A stretch of 64,000 bases of DNA from Allostella sp. ATCC 35155. Its GTDB lineage: Bacteria; Pseudomonadota; Alphaproteobacteria; ATCC43930; Allostellaceae. Position 1 is the first letter of the stretch. Every line of letters begins with the position of its first letter. The notes beneath the pieces are model-generated. The model saw nothing but the letters and a program-made list of their open reading frames with translations, did not search any database and was not told the DNA's origin. Of the stretch, positions 28,474 through 36,600 are shown in pieces. Location of the stretch: positions 2,352,001-2,416,000 of the forward strand of contig AP019701.1 in NCBI GenBank assembly GCA_006738865.1. The letters run 5' to 3'. Both the position numbers and the translations under genes were made by a program.

Positions 28474-29234
28474 TCCTGGCAGAGGAGCGCGAGCGCGCCG
28501 GGACGCTGCTCGGACGTGCGCGGGCGGTGCTGATCGATGTCGACGGCGTCCTGGTCGCCGGCGGCCTCGCCCTACCCGGCGCCGGGGAGTTCCTGAGGGC
28601 ATTGCGTGGTCGGGACTTCATCGTCTCCAACAATTCCACCGACACGCCGAAAACGATGGCCGAGAAGTTCCTGCGCCAGGGGCTGCCGGTCGAGCCGCGC
28701 CGGGTTTCGCTGGCGGGCGCGGTCATGGTCGAGACGATCGCCGCGGAGGCGCCGGACGAGGCCACGTTCCTGATCGCGGCTCCCTCGCTCGCGGCCTATG
28801 CCGAGGCGCGGGGGATGCGCCTGACGGACGAGGAACCGGCGCCGATCCTGGCGCTCGCGCGAGACACCGGGCTCAGCTACGAACGCCTCCACCGTGCCGC
28901 GCGGGTGCTGCACGGCGGCGCGCGGTGGTTCGTCGCCAATCCGGACCGCACGCACCCGGATGCCGATGGCGGGCCGGTGCCGGAGACGGGCGCCTTGATG
29001 TCGGCGCTCGCGGCATGTGTTCCGGAAGCCCGGCCGAGGATCATCGGCAAGCCGGAGCCCGGCATCTTCCTGGCGGCGCTCGCCAAGGCCGGCGTTGGCC
29101 CGGGCGAGGCGGTCATGATCGGCGACAATCCGGAGACGGATGGTATGGGCGCAGATGCACTCGGCATTCCCAAGATAATGGTCGGGCCGCGCGGCACGGT
29201 CGGCGGCGTCGCCGACCTCCTGCCCTGCCTGTGA
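28470..29234 (+). CDS. HAD-superfamily phosphatase, NagD/4-nitrophenylphosphatase-like
   Basis: A 254-residue HAD subclass IIA hydrolase. The nucleophile motif is LIDVDGVL (D23, D25), motif II lies in FIVSNNSTDTP, and motif IV is GDNPETDGMGA. IIGKPEPGIF supplies the motif III Lys. These enzymes dephosphorylate small metabolites such as nucleoside monophosphates or glycerol phosphates; the substrate is not deducible. It overlaps the DUF1272 gene by four bases upstream and a GNAT gene by four bases downstream. Confidence 0.88.
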   Translation: MILAEERERAGTLLGRARAVLIDVDGVLVAGGLALPGAGEFLRALRGRDFIVSNNSTDTPKTMAEKFLRQGLPVEPRRVSLAGAVMVETIAAEAPDEATFLIAAPSLAAYAEARGMRLTDEEPAPILALARDTGLSYERLHRAARVLHGGARWFVANPDRTHPDADGGPVPETGALMSALAACVPEARPRIIGKPEPGIFLAALAKAGVGPGEAVMIGDNPETDGMGADALGIPKIMVGPRGTVGGVADLLPCL

Positions 29235-29701
29235 CCGGCATGGGCGAGCCGGTCCTGGCGCGCGAGTCACCTTACCTGTCGGAGGTGGCCGAGCTGCTGC
29301 GCGGGTCGGATGACTATTCCCGGGCGCTCTATCCGCCCGATAGCAGCTATCTTATCGACCCGGACCAGCTCGCCCGGCCGGATGTCCACTTCTTCGTCGC
29401 GCGCATCGACGGCGCCGCCGTCGGCTGCGGCGCTGTCGTCGTCCGGCCCGGCGGCTTCGCCGAGCTGAAGCGCATTTTCGTCGCCGATGCGGCACGCGGG
29501 CGCGGCGTCGGCCAGCGCCTGATCGACGCGCTGGAGGCGGCGGCACGGGCCGAGGGCACCCACACGGTTCAGCTCGAGACGGGCCCGCTGAGCCACCCCG
29601 CGCTCGCGCTCTACCGCCGCAACGGCTATCGCGAGCGCGGACCCTTCGCCGACTATCCTGACGACCCGCTGTCGGTCTTCATGGAGAAGCGAATCAGCTG
29701 A
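29231..29701 (+). CDS. GNAT family N-acetyltransferase
   Basis: A 156-residue GNAT protein with the acetyl-CoA-binding motif A LKRIFVADAARGRGVGQRLI and motif B around LSHPALALYRRNGYRERG. The start is taken at GTG 29231, overlapping the HAD gene stop by four bases; ATG 29240 is the alternative. Acceptor unknown. It ends 11 bp before the end of the convergent GFA gene. Confidence 0.88.
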   Translation: MTGMGEPVLARESPYLSEVAELLRGSDDYSRALYPPDSSYLIDPDQLARPDVHFFVARIDGAAVGCGAVVVRPGGFAELKRIFVADAARGRGVGQRLIDALEAAARAEGTHTVQLETGPLSHPALALYRRNGYRERGPFADYPDDPLSVFMEKRIS

Positions 29702-29712
29702 CCGTGACCGCG

Positions 29713-30120
29713 CTAAGGCTGCGTCGCCGTCGCCGGGATGTCGGCCAGCCCGGGCAGCCAGGCGAGGGACGAACGCGACCAAAGCTGGAGCTTCGGCACC
29801 AGCTCGGCGCGCTGACGGATGGTGCCGGCGCGCAGCGAATACACCTTCGGTTCGTCGCCCTCGCCCGTAGAATAGATTGGGCTGCCGCACTCGGGGCAGA
29901 AGGACTGAAGGCGGATCGTCCCGGCCTCGCTGATCTTGCGGTAGATCCGGGGCTCGCCGGCCAGCAGCCGGAACCCGCCGCTGCGGGTCTGCGCCACAGT
30001 GCGGAACGCGCTGCCGGAGAGGCTCTGGCAGTCGGTGCAGTGGCAGATCATGACCCGCTCGGGGTCGATCTCCGCCTCGTAGCGGACATGGCCGCAGTGA
30101 CACCGGCCGTCGATCTTCAT
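29713..30120 (-). CDS. GFA family (CENP-V/GFA domain) zinc protein
   Basis: A 135-residue protein of the glutathione-dependent formaldehyde-activating fold. The zinc Cys are in CHCGHVRYE (7-15), ICHCTDCQ (about 25-32) and FCPECGSPIY. Most members outside true Gfa are uncharacterised, so a formaldehyde role should not be assumed. The ATG at 30120 is 16 bp after the stop of the upstream cupin gene, so the two form an operon on the minus strand. Confidence 0.88.
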   Translation of the reverse strand: MKIDGRCHCGHVRYEAEIDPERVMICHCTDCQSLSGSAFRTVAQTRSGGFRLLAGEPRIYRKISEAGTIRLQSFCPECGSPIYSTGEGDEPKVYSLRAGTIRQRAELVPKLQLWSRSSLAWLPGLADIPATATQP

Positions 30121-30136
30121 GGGTCGCCTCCTCGGT

Positions 30137-30607
30137 CTAGAAGGGTGAGCCGTCCTTGCGGGTGAAGCGCATCCGGCCGTCCGGGCCGGTGCGGCCGTGC
30201 ATGTCGATGTCGGGATAGGTTGCCACTTCGCTCGGCGTGCGGTCTCCGACGACGAGAAAGACGAGGTCGTGTTCGGCCCGGTTGAGGAAATGGTGGCCGT
30301 TCGCCACGCCGGCTGGAAAGCCGGCGCACATGCCCGGCCGGAGGATCTCCTCGCCGGCGTCGGTGACGAGGACCGCCTCGCCCTCGAGGATGTAGACGAA
30401 TTCGTCCTGCTCCTGGTGCCAATGGCGTTCGGACGAGCGGCCGCCGGGCTCGATGCGGCAGATGTTGACCCCGAAATGGCTGAGGCCGGCATGGTCGCCG
30501 AGGCGGCGGAACCAGCGCTTTCTCGCCTGCTCGGCGTAGGGCATGGGGTAGCTGGTCGAATTGCTCTCGGGCACCGAGAGCGGATCGAAGCCCGCCGGCT
30601 TGGTCAT
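30137..30607 (-). CDS. Cupin domain protein
   Basis: A 156-residue single-domain cupin. Motif 1 is ERHWHQEQDEFVYILEGEAVLVTDAGEEI with metal-type His and Glu residues, and motif 2 is FPAGVANGHHFLNR. The upstream part resembles cupins annotated as auxin-binding or (S)-ureidoglycine-type, but the reaction is unknown. ATG 30607 has GAGGAGGAAG upstream. It is divergent from an SDR gene. Confidence 0.85.
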   Translation of the reverse strand: MTKPAGFDPLSVPESNSTSYPMPYAEQARKRWFRRLGDHAGLSHFGVNICRIEPGGRSSERHWHQEQDEFVYILEGEAVLVTDAGEEILRPGMCAGFPAGVANGHHFLNRAEHDLVFLVVGDRTPSEVATYPDIDMHGRTGPDGRMRFTRKDGSPF

Positions 30608-30688
30608 GGCACTTCCTCCTCTGTTACAGTCTTCTGCGCGGTATCGAAGCCCAACGCCGCGCCACAGTCCATCGGGAGAAACCCCAGC

Positions 30689-31426
30689 ATGTATCGCGAG
30701 CGTTTCCAGCTCGACGGCCGGATCGCCGTCGTCACCGGCGGCGGCCGGGGCATCGGCCGTGCCATCGTCGAGGCGCTGCAGGAAGCCGGCGCCAGGGTCA
30801 TCGTCGGCGACCTCGATCCCCAGCCGGCCCCGGGAGTGGAGACCTTCCGGCTGGACGTGCGCGACCGGAGCCAGGTCGAGGCCGCGGCGGCCGACATCCT
30901 GGCGCGGCACGGGCATGTCGGCGTCATGGTGGCCAATGCCGGCATCGCGCGCGGCTCGAATGCCGAGGCGACGCCGGCCGAGGAATGGCGCGAAGTGATG
31001 GACGTGAACCTCAATGGCGTCTTCTGGTCCTGCCAGGCATTCGGCCGTGCCATGGTGGCGCGTGGGTCGGGCAGCATCGTCGCACTGGGCTCGATGTCCG
31101 GCCTGATCGTGAACAAGCCGCAGCCGCAGGCGGCCTACAACGCGTCCAAGGCCGGGGTGCACGCGCTGGTCCGGTCGCTGGCCGCCGAATGGGCGCCGAG
31201 CGGGGTGCGGGTCAATGCGGTGGCGCCCGGCTATATCGGTACGGAGATGACGAAGGCGGGCCTCGCCAATCCCGACTGGAAGCGCACCTGGCTCGAGATG
31301 ACGCCGATGGGCCGCGTCGGCGAGCCCAAGGAGATCGCCTCGGCGGTCCTTTTCCTCGCCAGTGACGCCGCCAGCTTCGTCACCGGCTCGATCCTCTCCG
31401 TCGACGGCGGCTACACCGCCTGGTGA
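30689..31426 (+). CDS. SDR family oxidoreductase
   Basis: A 245-residue classical SDR with TGGGRGIGRAIVEAL (about 16-30), the cofactor loop GDLDPQP with an acidic residue that favours NAD(H), VANAGIARG, YNASK and GGYTAW at the end. Related proteins act on sugars or polyols. GGGAGAAA precedes ATG 30689. It is convergent with the phosphodiesterase gene 16 bp away and has no obvious operon partner. Confidence 0.88.
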   Translation: MYRERFQLDGRIAVVTGGGRGIGRAIVEALQEAGARVIVGDLDPQPAPGVETFRLDVRDRSQVEAAAADILARHGHVGVMVANAGIARGSNAEATPAEEWREVMDVNLNGVFWSCQAFGRAMVARGSGSIVALGSMSGLIVNKPQPQAAYNASKAGVHALVRSLAAEWAPSGVRVNAVAPGYIGTEMTKAGLANPDWKRTWLEMTPMGRVGEPKEIASAVLFLASDAASFVTGSILSVDGGYTAW

Positions 31427-31442
31427 GCCGCCGGCGGGCCGG

Positions 31443-32225
31443 CTAGAGGAAGTAGGTCGCCGTCTCGTCGAGGAAGTCGTGGAAGTGGACGATCGTCTGC
31501 TCGGCGTCCGCGAACACGACGGCATAGGCCGGGGGCTCGTGGCTGCCGGGCACCTTGCCGCCCGTGACGAAGTCGAGCGCGACCTGGTGGCTGGTGGCCC
31601 GCATGGTCGTGATCGGGATACCGCGCCAGCTGCCGCCGATCGGCCGATGCAGATGGCCGAAGAAGAAGTGCCGGATGTTCGGCCGGCCGGCGACGACGCG
31701 GGCGAAGTTCTCCGGGCGCTGGAGCGCGATCTCGTCCATCCGCTTCAGCTGCACCGGGAAGGGCGGATGATGCTGGAAGAGGTAGACCGGCCGGTCGGCC
31801 GCGGCGTCGAGCGTGCGCTGGAGCCAGGCGAGGCGCTTTTCGCACAGCACGCCCCAGGAGACCCGCGGCTCGTTGGTGTCGGTGCAGACGAAGAGGCCGG
31901 CCTCCGTCTCCAGCGTGTACTGGACGAAGCCGTTCTCGTCCCGTGGTGCCACGGGGAACGCCGCCTGGAAGTTGGCCCGGTCGTCATGGTTGCCGAGCAG
32001 CAGGTGATAGGGCAGGCGCAGTTCGGACAGGCACTCCCGCAGCACGCCGTAGGCCGCCGCCTCGCCGCGGTGGCAGAGGTCGCCCGTGAAGATCGCGAAC
32101 GCCGCGTCACCATGGTTGCGGTTGATGTCGGCGATGCAGAGCCGCAGCCGTTCGGCCGGGTCGAGTTCGTAGAGCCGCTCGCCGGGGGGAACGAGGTGGG
32201 TGTCGGTGACGTGGATGAACTTCAT
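31443..32225 (-). CDS. Calcineurin-like phosphodiesterase (GpdQ/CpdA type)
   Basis: A 260-residue class III metallophosphoesterase. The binuclear metal motifs are DTH (8-10), GDLCHRG (about 48-54), GNHDD, FQHHPPFP and GHLHRP. The order and the N-terminus resemble GpdQ glycerophosphodiesterase and CpdA cAMP phosphodiesterases. It is the last gene of a minus-strand operon encoding a glycerol-3-phosphate-type ABC transporter, which favours a role in cleaving an imported phosphodiester. No signal peptide is visible, so it acts in the cytoplasm. Confidence 0.87.
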   Translation of the reverse strand: MKFIHVTDTHLVPPGERLYELDPAERLRLCIADINRNHGDAAFAIFTGDLCHRGEAAAYGVLRECLSELRLPYHLLLGNHDDRANFQAAFPVAPRDENGFVQYTLETEAGLFVCTDTNEPRVSWGVLCEKRLAWLQRTLDAAADRPVYLFQHHPPFPVQLKRMDEIALQRPENFARVVAGRPNIRHFFFGHLHRPIGGSWRGIPITTMRATSHQVALDFVTGGKVPGSHEPPAYAVVFADAEQTIVHFHDFLDETATYFL

Positions 32226-32257
32226 CGGCGACGGGGTCCGGAGGGTGGGACATGGAA

Positions 32258-32280
32258 GGAGGGGCCCAGGGGGCCCCTCC
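32258..32280 (-). terminator. Hairpin after the UgpB-like binding-protein gene
   Basis: A perfect 10-bp stem (32258-32267 with 32271-32280) with a 3-nt loop lies between the binding-protein stop and the phosphodiesterase start. It may stabilise the binding-protein message or partly terminate before the phosphodiesterase gene. Confidence 0.55.
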
Positions 32281-32313
32281 GGAAAGTCTAGATCATTCGC
32301 CGAGTTCGGGGGA

Positions 32314-33570
32314 TCACTTCGGAAGCAGCGCCTGCACGTCCTTGGTCATCGCGCCGAGCGCGGTCCGCGGCTTGGTGGAACTGTCGACGACGCTCTGCAG
32401 GTGATCCTTGATGACGGCGATGATCTTGAGGCCGTTGTCGCCGGGGAAGGCGTACCACGGCGTCATGTACTTCTGCTGCTTCAGCGACGTCAGGTGGTTG
32501 GGCTTGGTCGCATAGAAGGGCTTCAGCCGGTTCGGATCATCGGCCGGCAGCGAGTTCGGCGGCATGTAGCCCGTGCCCTTGACCATGATCGTCGCGCCGT
32601 CGGCTCCGGAGATGAACTTCATGAATGCCCAGGCGCCCTTCTGCTTCTCGGGCGTCGCGGCGAACATCAGTGCGGCGTTGCCGCCCGTCGGCAGTCGGCC
32701 GTCGGCCGCCGGCACCGGAAAGACGGCCGTGCGCCACTTGAACTTGCCGCCGACACCGTCATCGGCAACGCGCAGCAGCGAGGTCGATTCCGTCCAGATG
32801 CCGACCTTGCCCGCGAAGAAGCTCTGCCGTGCCGCCTCATGGGCGAGATTGGGCATCTTCGCGTCGGTGACCATGCGGCCGAGGAGGTCGATCGCCTGCT
32901 GTCCGCCGGGCCCGTCGAACGCGACCTTCTTCTCATCCGGCGACATCATGGTGCCGCCGTAGGACATGACGAGCGCCTGCCACATCCAGTTCCCGGTGAT
33001 CGTCCAGGAGTGGTAGAGGCCGACCGTGTCGTTGCCCAGCGCCTCGATCTTCTTCGCGAGATCGAAGATGCCTTCCCAGGTGTTCGGGAACTTCCCGGGA
33101 TCGCCGCCGGCCTTGCGGACGAGATCCTCGTTGAAATAGATGATCGGCGTCGAGACCGCGAAGGCGAGGCCATAGGGCTTCCCGCCGAAGGTGCCCAGCG
33201 CCATCATCGAATCCGAATAGCCCTGGCCCTTCCAGTCCTTCTCCGCCGCGATGAACTTGGTAAGGTCCTGGGCGATGCCGCGGTCGACGAAGATGCGCTG
33301 CAGGTTGATCGCCTGGAACGACACGTCCGGAAGCTGCTTGGTGATGGACTGGCGCAGCGCCGTCTGCGCCGCGTCCTCGTATTCCTTGTAGGCCGGCCGG
33401 TAGAAGACCTCGTAGCTGGGGTTGGCCTTCTCGAACTCCGTCTTGATGTCCTTGAAGACGGGATCGAAGATGAAGCCCAGCGGATACTGGACCTCGATCC
33501 GCGTCTTCTGCGCCATGGCGGGTGCCGCCAGTGCGAGGGCCACGGCGGCGGCGATGTATGCGAGTTTCAT
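32314..33570 (-). CDS. ABC transporter substrate-binding protein, UgpB-like
   Basis: A 418-residue type-1 extracellular solute-binding protein with a Sec signal peptide (about 1-20, AMA-Q). The mature start TRIEVQYPLGFIFDPVFKDIKTEFEKANPSY and the later PTGGNAALMFAATPEKQKGAWAFMKF are typical of sn-glycerol-3-phosphate/oligosaccharide binding proteins of the COG1653 class. Ligand inferred from the neighbouring phosphodiesterase: glycerol-3-phosphate or a glycerophosphodiester. It is downstream of both permeases; a hairpin follows its stop. Confidence 0.85.
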   Translation of the reverse strand: MKLAYIAAAVALALAAPAMAQKTRIEVQYPLGFIFDPVFKDIKTEFEKANPSYEVFYRPAYKEYEDAAQTALRQSITKQLPDVSFQAINLQRIFVDRGIAQDLTKFIAAEKDWKGQGYSDSMMALGTFGGKPYGLAFAVSTPIIYFNEDLVRKAGGDPGKFPNTWEGIFDLAKKIEALGNDTVGLYHSWTITGNWMWQALVMSYGGTMMSPDEKKVAFDGPGGQQAIDLLGRMVTDAKMPNLAHEAARQSFFAGKVGIWTESTSLLRVADDGVGGKFKWRTAVFPVPAADGRLPTGGNAALMFAATPEKQKGAWAFMKFISGADGATIMVKGTGYMPPNSLPADDPNRLKPFYATKPNHLTSLKQQKYMTPWYAFPGDNGLKIIAVIKDHLQSVVDSSTKPRTALGAMTKDVQALLPK

Positions 33571-33599
33571 GAGAGTCCTCCCGTTCGTCCGGTTGCGGA

Positions 33600-34439
33600 T
33601 CAGTTCTTCATACCGGTGAATGTTATCCCTTCGATGAACCTGCGCTGCGCCAGCAGGAAGGCGCCGACGAGTGGCAGGATCACGATCGTTGCCGCTGCCA
33701 TCAGCGGCCCGTACTCAGTCCCCTGGTCGTTGAGGCGGAAGAAAGCGACGCCGAGCGGCGGGGTGTAGAGTTCATGGCTGCCGACGACGATCAGCGGCCA
33801 GAAATAGTCGTTCCAGTGGGCAACCACCGAGAAGATGCCGAAGGCGATGAGCGCCGGGATCGCGGTCGGCAGCATGATCCGCCAGACGATGCCGAACTCC
33901 CCGAGCCCGTCGACGCGCGCTGCGTCGATGAGGTCGTTGGGAACCGTCATGAAGAACTGGCGCATCAGGAAGATGCCGAAGACCGAGATGGTGAAGGGCA
34001 GCACCAGGGCCGAATAGGTGTCGAGGATCCCCATCTGGTAGAAGAGGATGTAGATCGGGATCGCGGTCGCGTGGTGCGGGATCAGGAGACAGAGCAGGAT
34101 CACCGCGAACAGCACGCCCCGGCCGCGGAAGCGCAGCTTGGCGAGGGCATAGGCGCAGGGCAGGTTGACCACCACCTGCAGCACGAAGATCGCCGAGGTC
34201 ACGACGACGCCGTTGACGAGGAAGCGCAGCATCGGCACCCGCGTCATCGCCATCGTGTAGTTCTCGACCGCCGCCCAGCGCGTCGGCAGGAAGTGCAGCT
34301 CTGCCACCAGGATCTCGGCCTGCGGCTTCAGCGAGGTCAGGATCATCCAGGCGAACGGCGTCACCATCAGCAGTGCGCCGGTCATCAGCACGGCATGGCG
34401 GAGGAGGGCCCCGACCGGCCCGAGCGGACGGCCCCTCAT
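33600..34439 (-). CDS. ABC transporter permease, UgpE/MalG-like
   Basis: A 279-residue inner-membrane permease with six predicted helices and the EAA-type loop DAARVDGLGEFGIVWRIMLP that docks on the ATPase. The C-terminus AQRRFIEGITFTGMKN is typical of UgpE/MalG proteins. ATG 34439 overlaps the stop of the upstream permease gene (ATGA). It pairs with the UgpA-like permease. Confidence 0.9.
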   Translation of the reverse strand: MRGRPLGPVGALLRHAVLMTGALLMVTPFAWMILTSLKPQAEILVAELHFLPTRWAAVENYTMAMTRVPMLRFLVNGVVVTSAIFVLQVVVNLPCAYALAKLRFRGRGVLFAVILLCLLIPHHATAIPIYILFYQMGILDTYSALVLPFTISVFGIFLMRQFFMTVPNDLIDAARVDGLGEFGIVWRIMLPTAIPALIAFGIFSVVAHWNDYFWPLIVVGSHELYTPPLGVAFFRLNDQGTEYGPLMAAATIVILPLVGAFLLAQRRFIEGITFTGMKN

Positions 34440-35332
34440 GCGTAGTGCACCCGGCGGTTGATCGCCCAGGTCTTGGCGAGGGACAGGGCCAGCACGAAGA
34501 CGAGGAAGACGACCGTGACGGCCGCCGCATAGCCGGTGCGGAAGAACGAGAACCCCTCAGAATACATCGTGTAGAGCAGCACCTCCGTCGCCCGGTTCGG
34601 GCCGCCCTTGGTCAGGATCTGGACCGTGTCGAAGATCTGGAAAGACCGGATGGCGGTGATGACGACGACGAACAGCGTGACCGGCCCCAGCATCGGCCAG
34701 GTCACGGTGCGGAAGCGGTCGATGCTGGTGCGCGCGCCGTCGACGGCCGCGGCCTCGTAGAGATCGCCCGGAATGGCGGTCAGGCCGGCCATGAAGAGGA
34801 CCATGTTGAAGCCGACGCTCTGCCAGATGCCGATGGCACACAGCGTGAACAGCGCCGTGCGTCGGTCCTGGAGCCAGTTGTAGCCCTCGATCCCGAACTC
34901 TCGCAGGGTGAGGTTGATCAGGCCGAGGGTCGGGTGGAGCATGAACTCCCAGACGATGGCCATGGCGATCAGCGTCGCCATCACCGGCAGGAAGTAGACC
35001 GCGCGGTAGAAGGCCCGCAGCGACGCGCCGGCCTCGATCAGGAGCGCGGCCCCGAGACCGAGGCCGACCGAGGCCGGGACCACGACCGCGACATAGACCA
35101 GCGTGTTCTGGATCGACCGCTGAAACACCCGGTCGGCGAACATCTCCACATAGTTCCCGAGCCCGACATAGCGCAGCGAGGCGGCGCCGAGCTGATAGTC
35201 GGTCAGCGACAGCAGCGCGACGACGACCAGCGGACCGATCAGGAAGAGGATCATCAGGAATACGGCCGGCCCCGACAGCGACAGGGCTGCGAGCGCCTCG
35301 GCGAGGCGGCGGCGACGGAGACCCTCAGCCAT
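34436..35332 (-). CDS. ABC transporter permease, UgpA/MalF-like
   Basis: A 298-residue permease with six membrane helices and the EAA loop EAAAVDGARTSIDRFRTVTWP. FLMILFLIGPLVVVALLSLTDYQLG near the N-terminus and the FDTVQILTKGGPNRATEVLLYTMY segment are typical of UgpA. ATG 35332 lies eight bases inside the end of the ATPase gene, showing tight coupling. Confidence 0.9.
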   Translation of the reverse strand: MAEGLRRRRLAEALAALSLSGPAVFLMILFLIGPLVVVALLSLTDYQLGAASLRYVGLGNYVEMFADRVFQRSIQNTLVYVAVVVPASVGLGLGAALLIEAGASLRAFYRAVYFLPVMATLIAMAIVWEFMLHPTLGLINLTLREFGIEGYNWLQDRRTALFTLCAIGIWQSVGFNMVLFMAGLTAIPGDLYEAAAVDGARTSIDRFRTVTWPMLGPVTLFVVVITAIRSFQIFDTVQILTKGGPNRATEVLLYTMYSEGFSFFRTGYAAAVTVVFLVFVLALSLAKTWAINRRVHYA

Positions 35333-36515
35333 GACGGCGCGCGCCTGCGGCGGCCACGAACGGACGGATCCTCCGTCCGGCGGGATCGAAGACGATGATG
35401 CGGGCGTCGGCGAGCCGTACCGTAACCGTCCCGCCGATCGGGAAACGGCCAATCTCCGTCGGCTCCTCGCGGATGACGACCGCCTGGTCGACGCCCGGCA
35501 CGGCGACATGCAGGAAGAGGTCAGAGCCGAGATTTTCACGATAGGCGAGGGTGCCGGCCAGCCCGCTCTCGCCCGCCTGCCGGGAGGCTCCCGTGGCGGC
35601 CGGCCGGATCCCGACCTGGACGGCGCTGCCGGCGGCGAGGTTGGACGCGAAGGGCACCTCGACCCCGAGCACGTCGATGCCGCCGCGGCCGGTGACGCGT
35701 CCGGGCAGGATGTTGATGCGCGGACTGCCGACGAAGCGGGCGACGCGGATGTCCTCGGGGTCTTCGTAGATGACCGACGGCGGTGCCACCTGCAGCAGCC
35801 TGCCCTCCATCATGACCACGACCTGGTCCGACATGGTCATGGCTTCCGCCTGGTCGTGGGTGACGTAGATGAAGGTCGTCCGGAGCTCGCGGTGAAGCTG
35901 GGCGATCTCCGCCCGCATATGGACCCGGAGCTCCGCATCGAGGTTGGAGAGCGGCTCGTCCATCAGGAAGACGCGTGGCTCGCGCACCATGGCCCGGCCG
36001 ACGGCGACACGCTGCTTCTGGCCGCCCGAGAGCTGTCCCGGCTTGCGGGCGAGGAGCGGCTGGATCTGGAGCAGGTCGGCGACCCGGCGCACGGCCGCCG
36101 CGATCTCACGCTCGGTCGCCGATACTCCGGGGAGGAAGCGCCCGACCAGCGGCAGCCGCCGAGCGAAGTTCAGCCGGCGCATGCGCAGCGGCAGCGCGAT
36201 GTTGTCGAAGACGGTCAGGTGCGGGTACAGGGCGTAGGACTGGAAGACCATGGCGATGTCGCGCTGGTCGGGCCGCAGTCCATCGACGCCGCCGCCACCG
36301 ATCGCAACCGTGCCCCCGTCCTGCTGCTCGAGGCCAGCGACGATGCGCATCAGGGTGGACTTGCCGCAGCCCGACGGACCCAGCACCGTCAGGAACGCGC
36401 CGTCCGGAATTTCGAGATCGACTCCGCGCAGGACCGCCGTCTGACCGAAACTCTTGGTCAGGCCGGAGATGACGACCGATCCCCGGCCGTGCGGATCGCG
36501 AGCCGCTGCCATCAT
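35325..36515 (-). CDS. ABC transporter ATP-binding protein, UgpC/MalK-like
   Basis: A 396-residue ATPase: Walker A GPSGCGKST (about 46-54), Q-loop MVFQSYALYPHLTV, signature LSGGQKQR, Walker B VFLMDEPLSNLDA, H-loop VTHDQAEAM. A C-terminal TOBE/OB regulatory domain includes VGIRPAATG and PEDIRVARFVGSPRINILPG upstream of it. A roughly 18-residue insert (LNFARRLPLVGRFLPGVS) after LRMRR lengthens the helical domain. The first gene of the operon; ATG 36515 is chosen (a GTG lies at 36536). The LacI-type operator lies 65 bp upstream. Confidence 0.92.
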   Translation of the reverse strand: MMAAARDPHGRGSVVISGLTKSFGQTAVLRGVDLEIPDGAFLTVLGPSGCGKSTLMRIVAGLEQQDGGTVAIGGGGVDGLRPDQRDIAMVFQSYALYPHLTVFDNIALPLRMRRLNFARRLPLVGRFLPGVSATEREIAAAVRRVADLLQIQPLLARKPGQLSGGQKQRVAVGRAMVREPRVFLMDEPLSNLDAELRVHMRAEIAQLHRELRTTFIYVTHDQAEAMTMSDQVVVMMEGRLLQVAPPSVIYEDPEDIRVARFVGSPRINILPGRVTGRGGIDVLGVEVPFASNLAAGSAVQVGIRPAATGASRQAGESGLAGTLAYRENLGSDLFLHVAVPGVDQAVVIREEPTEIGRFPIGGTVTVRLADARIIVFDPAGRRIRPFVAAAGARRHG

Positions 36516-36556
36516 GCCCAATCCCGTTTCCCCCACCCGACTTTTCTCCGGCCCCG

Positions 36557-36586
36557 TTGACGGGGTCCGTCTTTGTTCCGTAACGA
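36557..36586 (+). promoter_or_regulatory. Candidate promoter of the LacI-family gene
   Basis: TTGACG (36557-36562) and TAACGA (36581-36586) are spaced by 18 bp. The -10 is the left end of the palindromic operator, and the predicted start point is only a few bases before the ATG at 36600, so the message would be nearly leaderless. Confidence 0.45.
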
Positions 36587-36600
36587 TTAGCTAATCGTTA
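36581..36600. promoter_or_regulatory. Perfect 20-bp palindromic operator of the LacI-type regulator
   Basis: TAACGATTAGCTAATCGTTA is self-complementary over all 20 bases. The central pairing and length fit LacI/GalR-family operators. It lies between the divergent ugpC-like and lacI-like genes, overlaps the proposed -10 of the regulator and includes the A of its start codon. Binding should block the regulator's own transcription and probably also the transporter operon. Confidence 0.75.
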
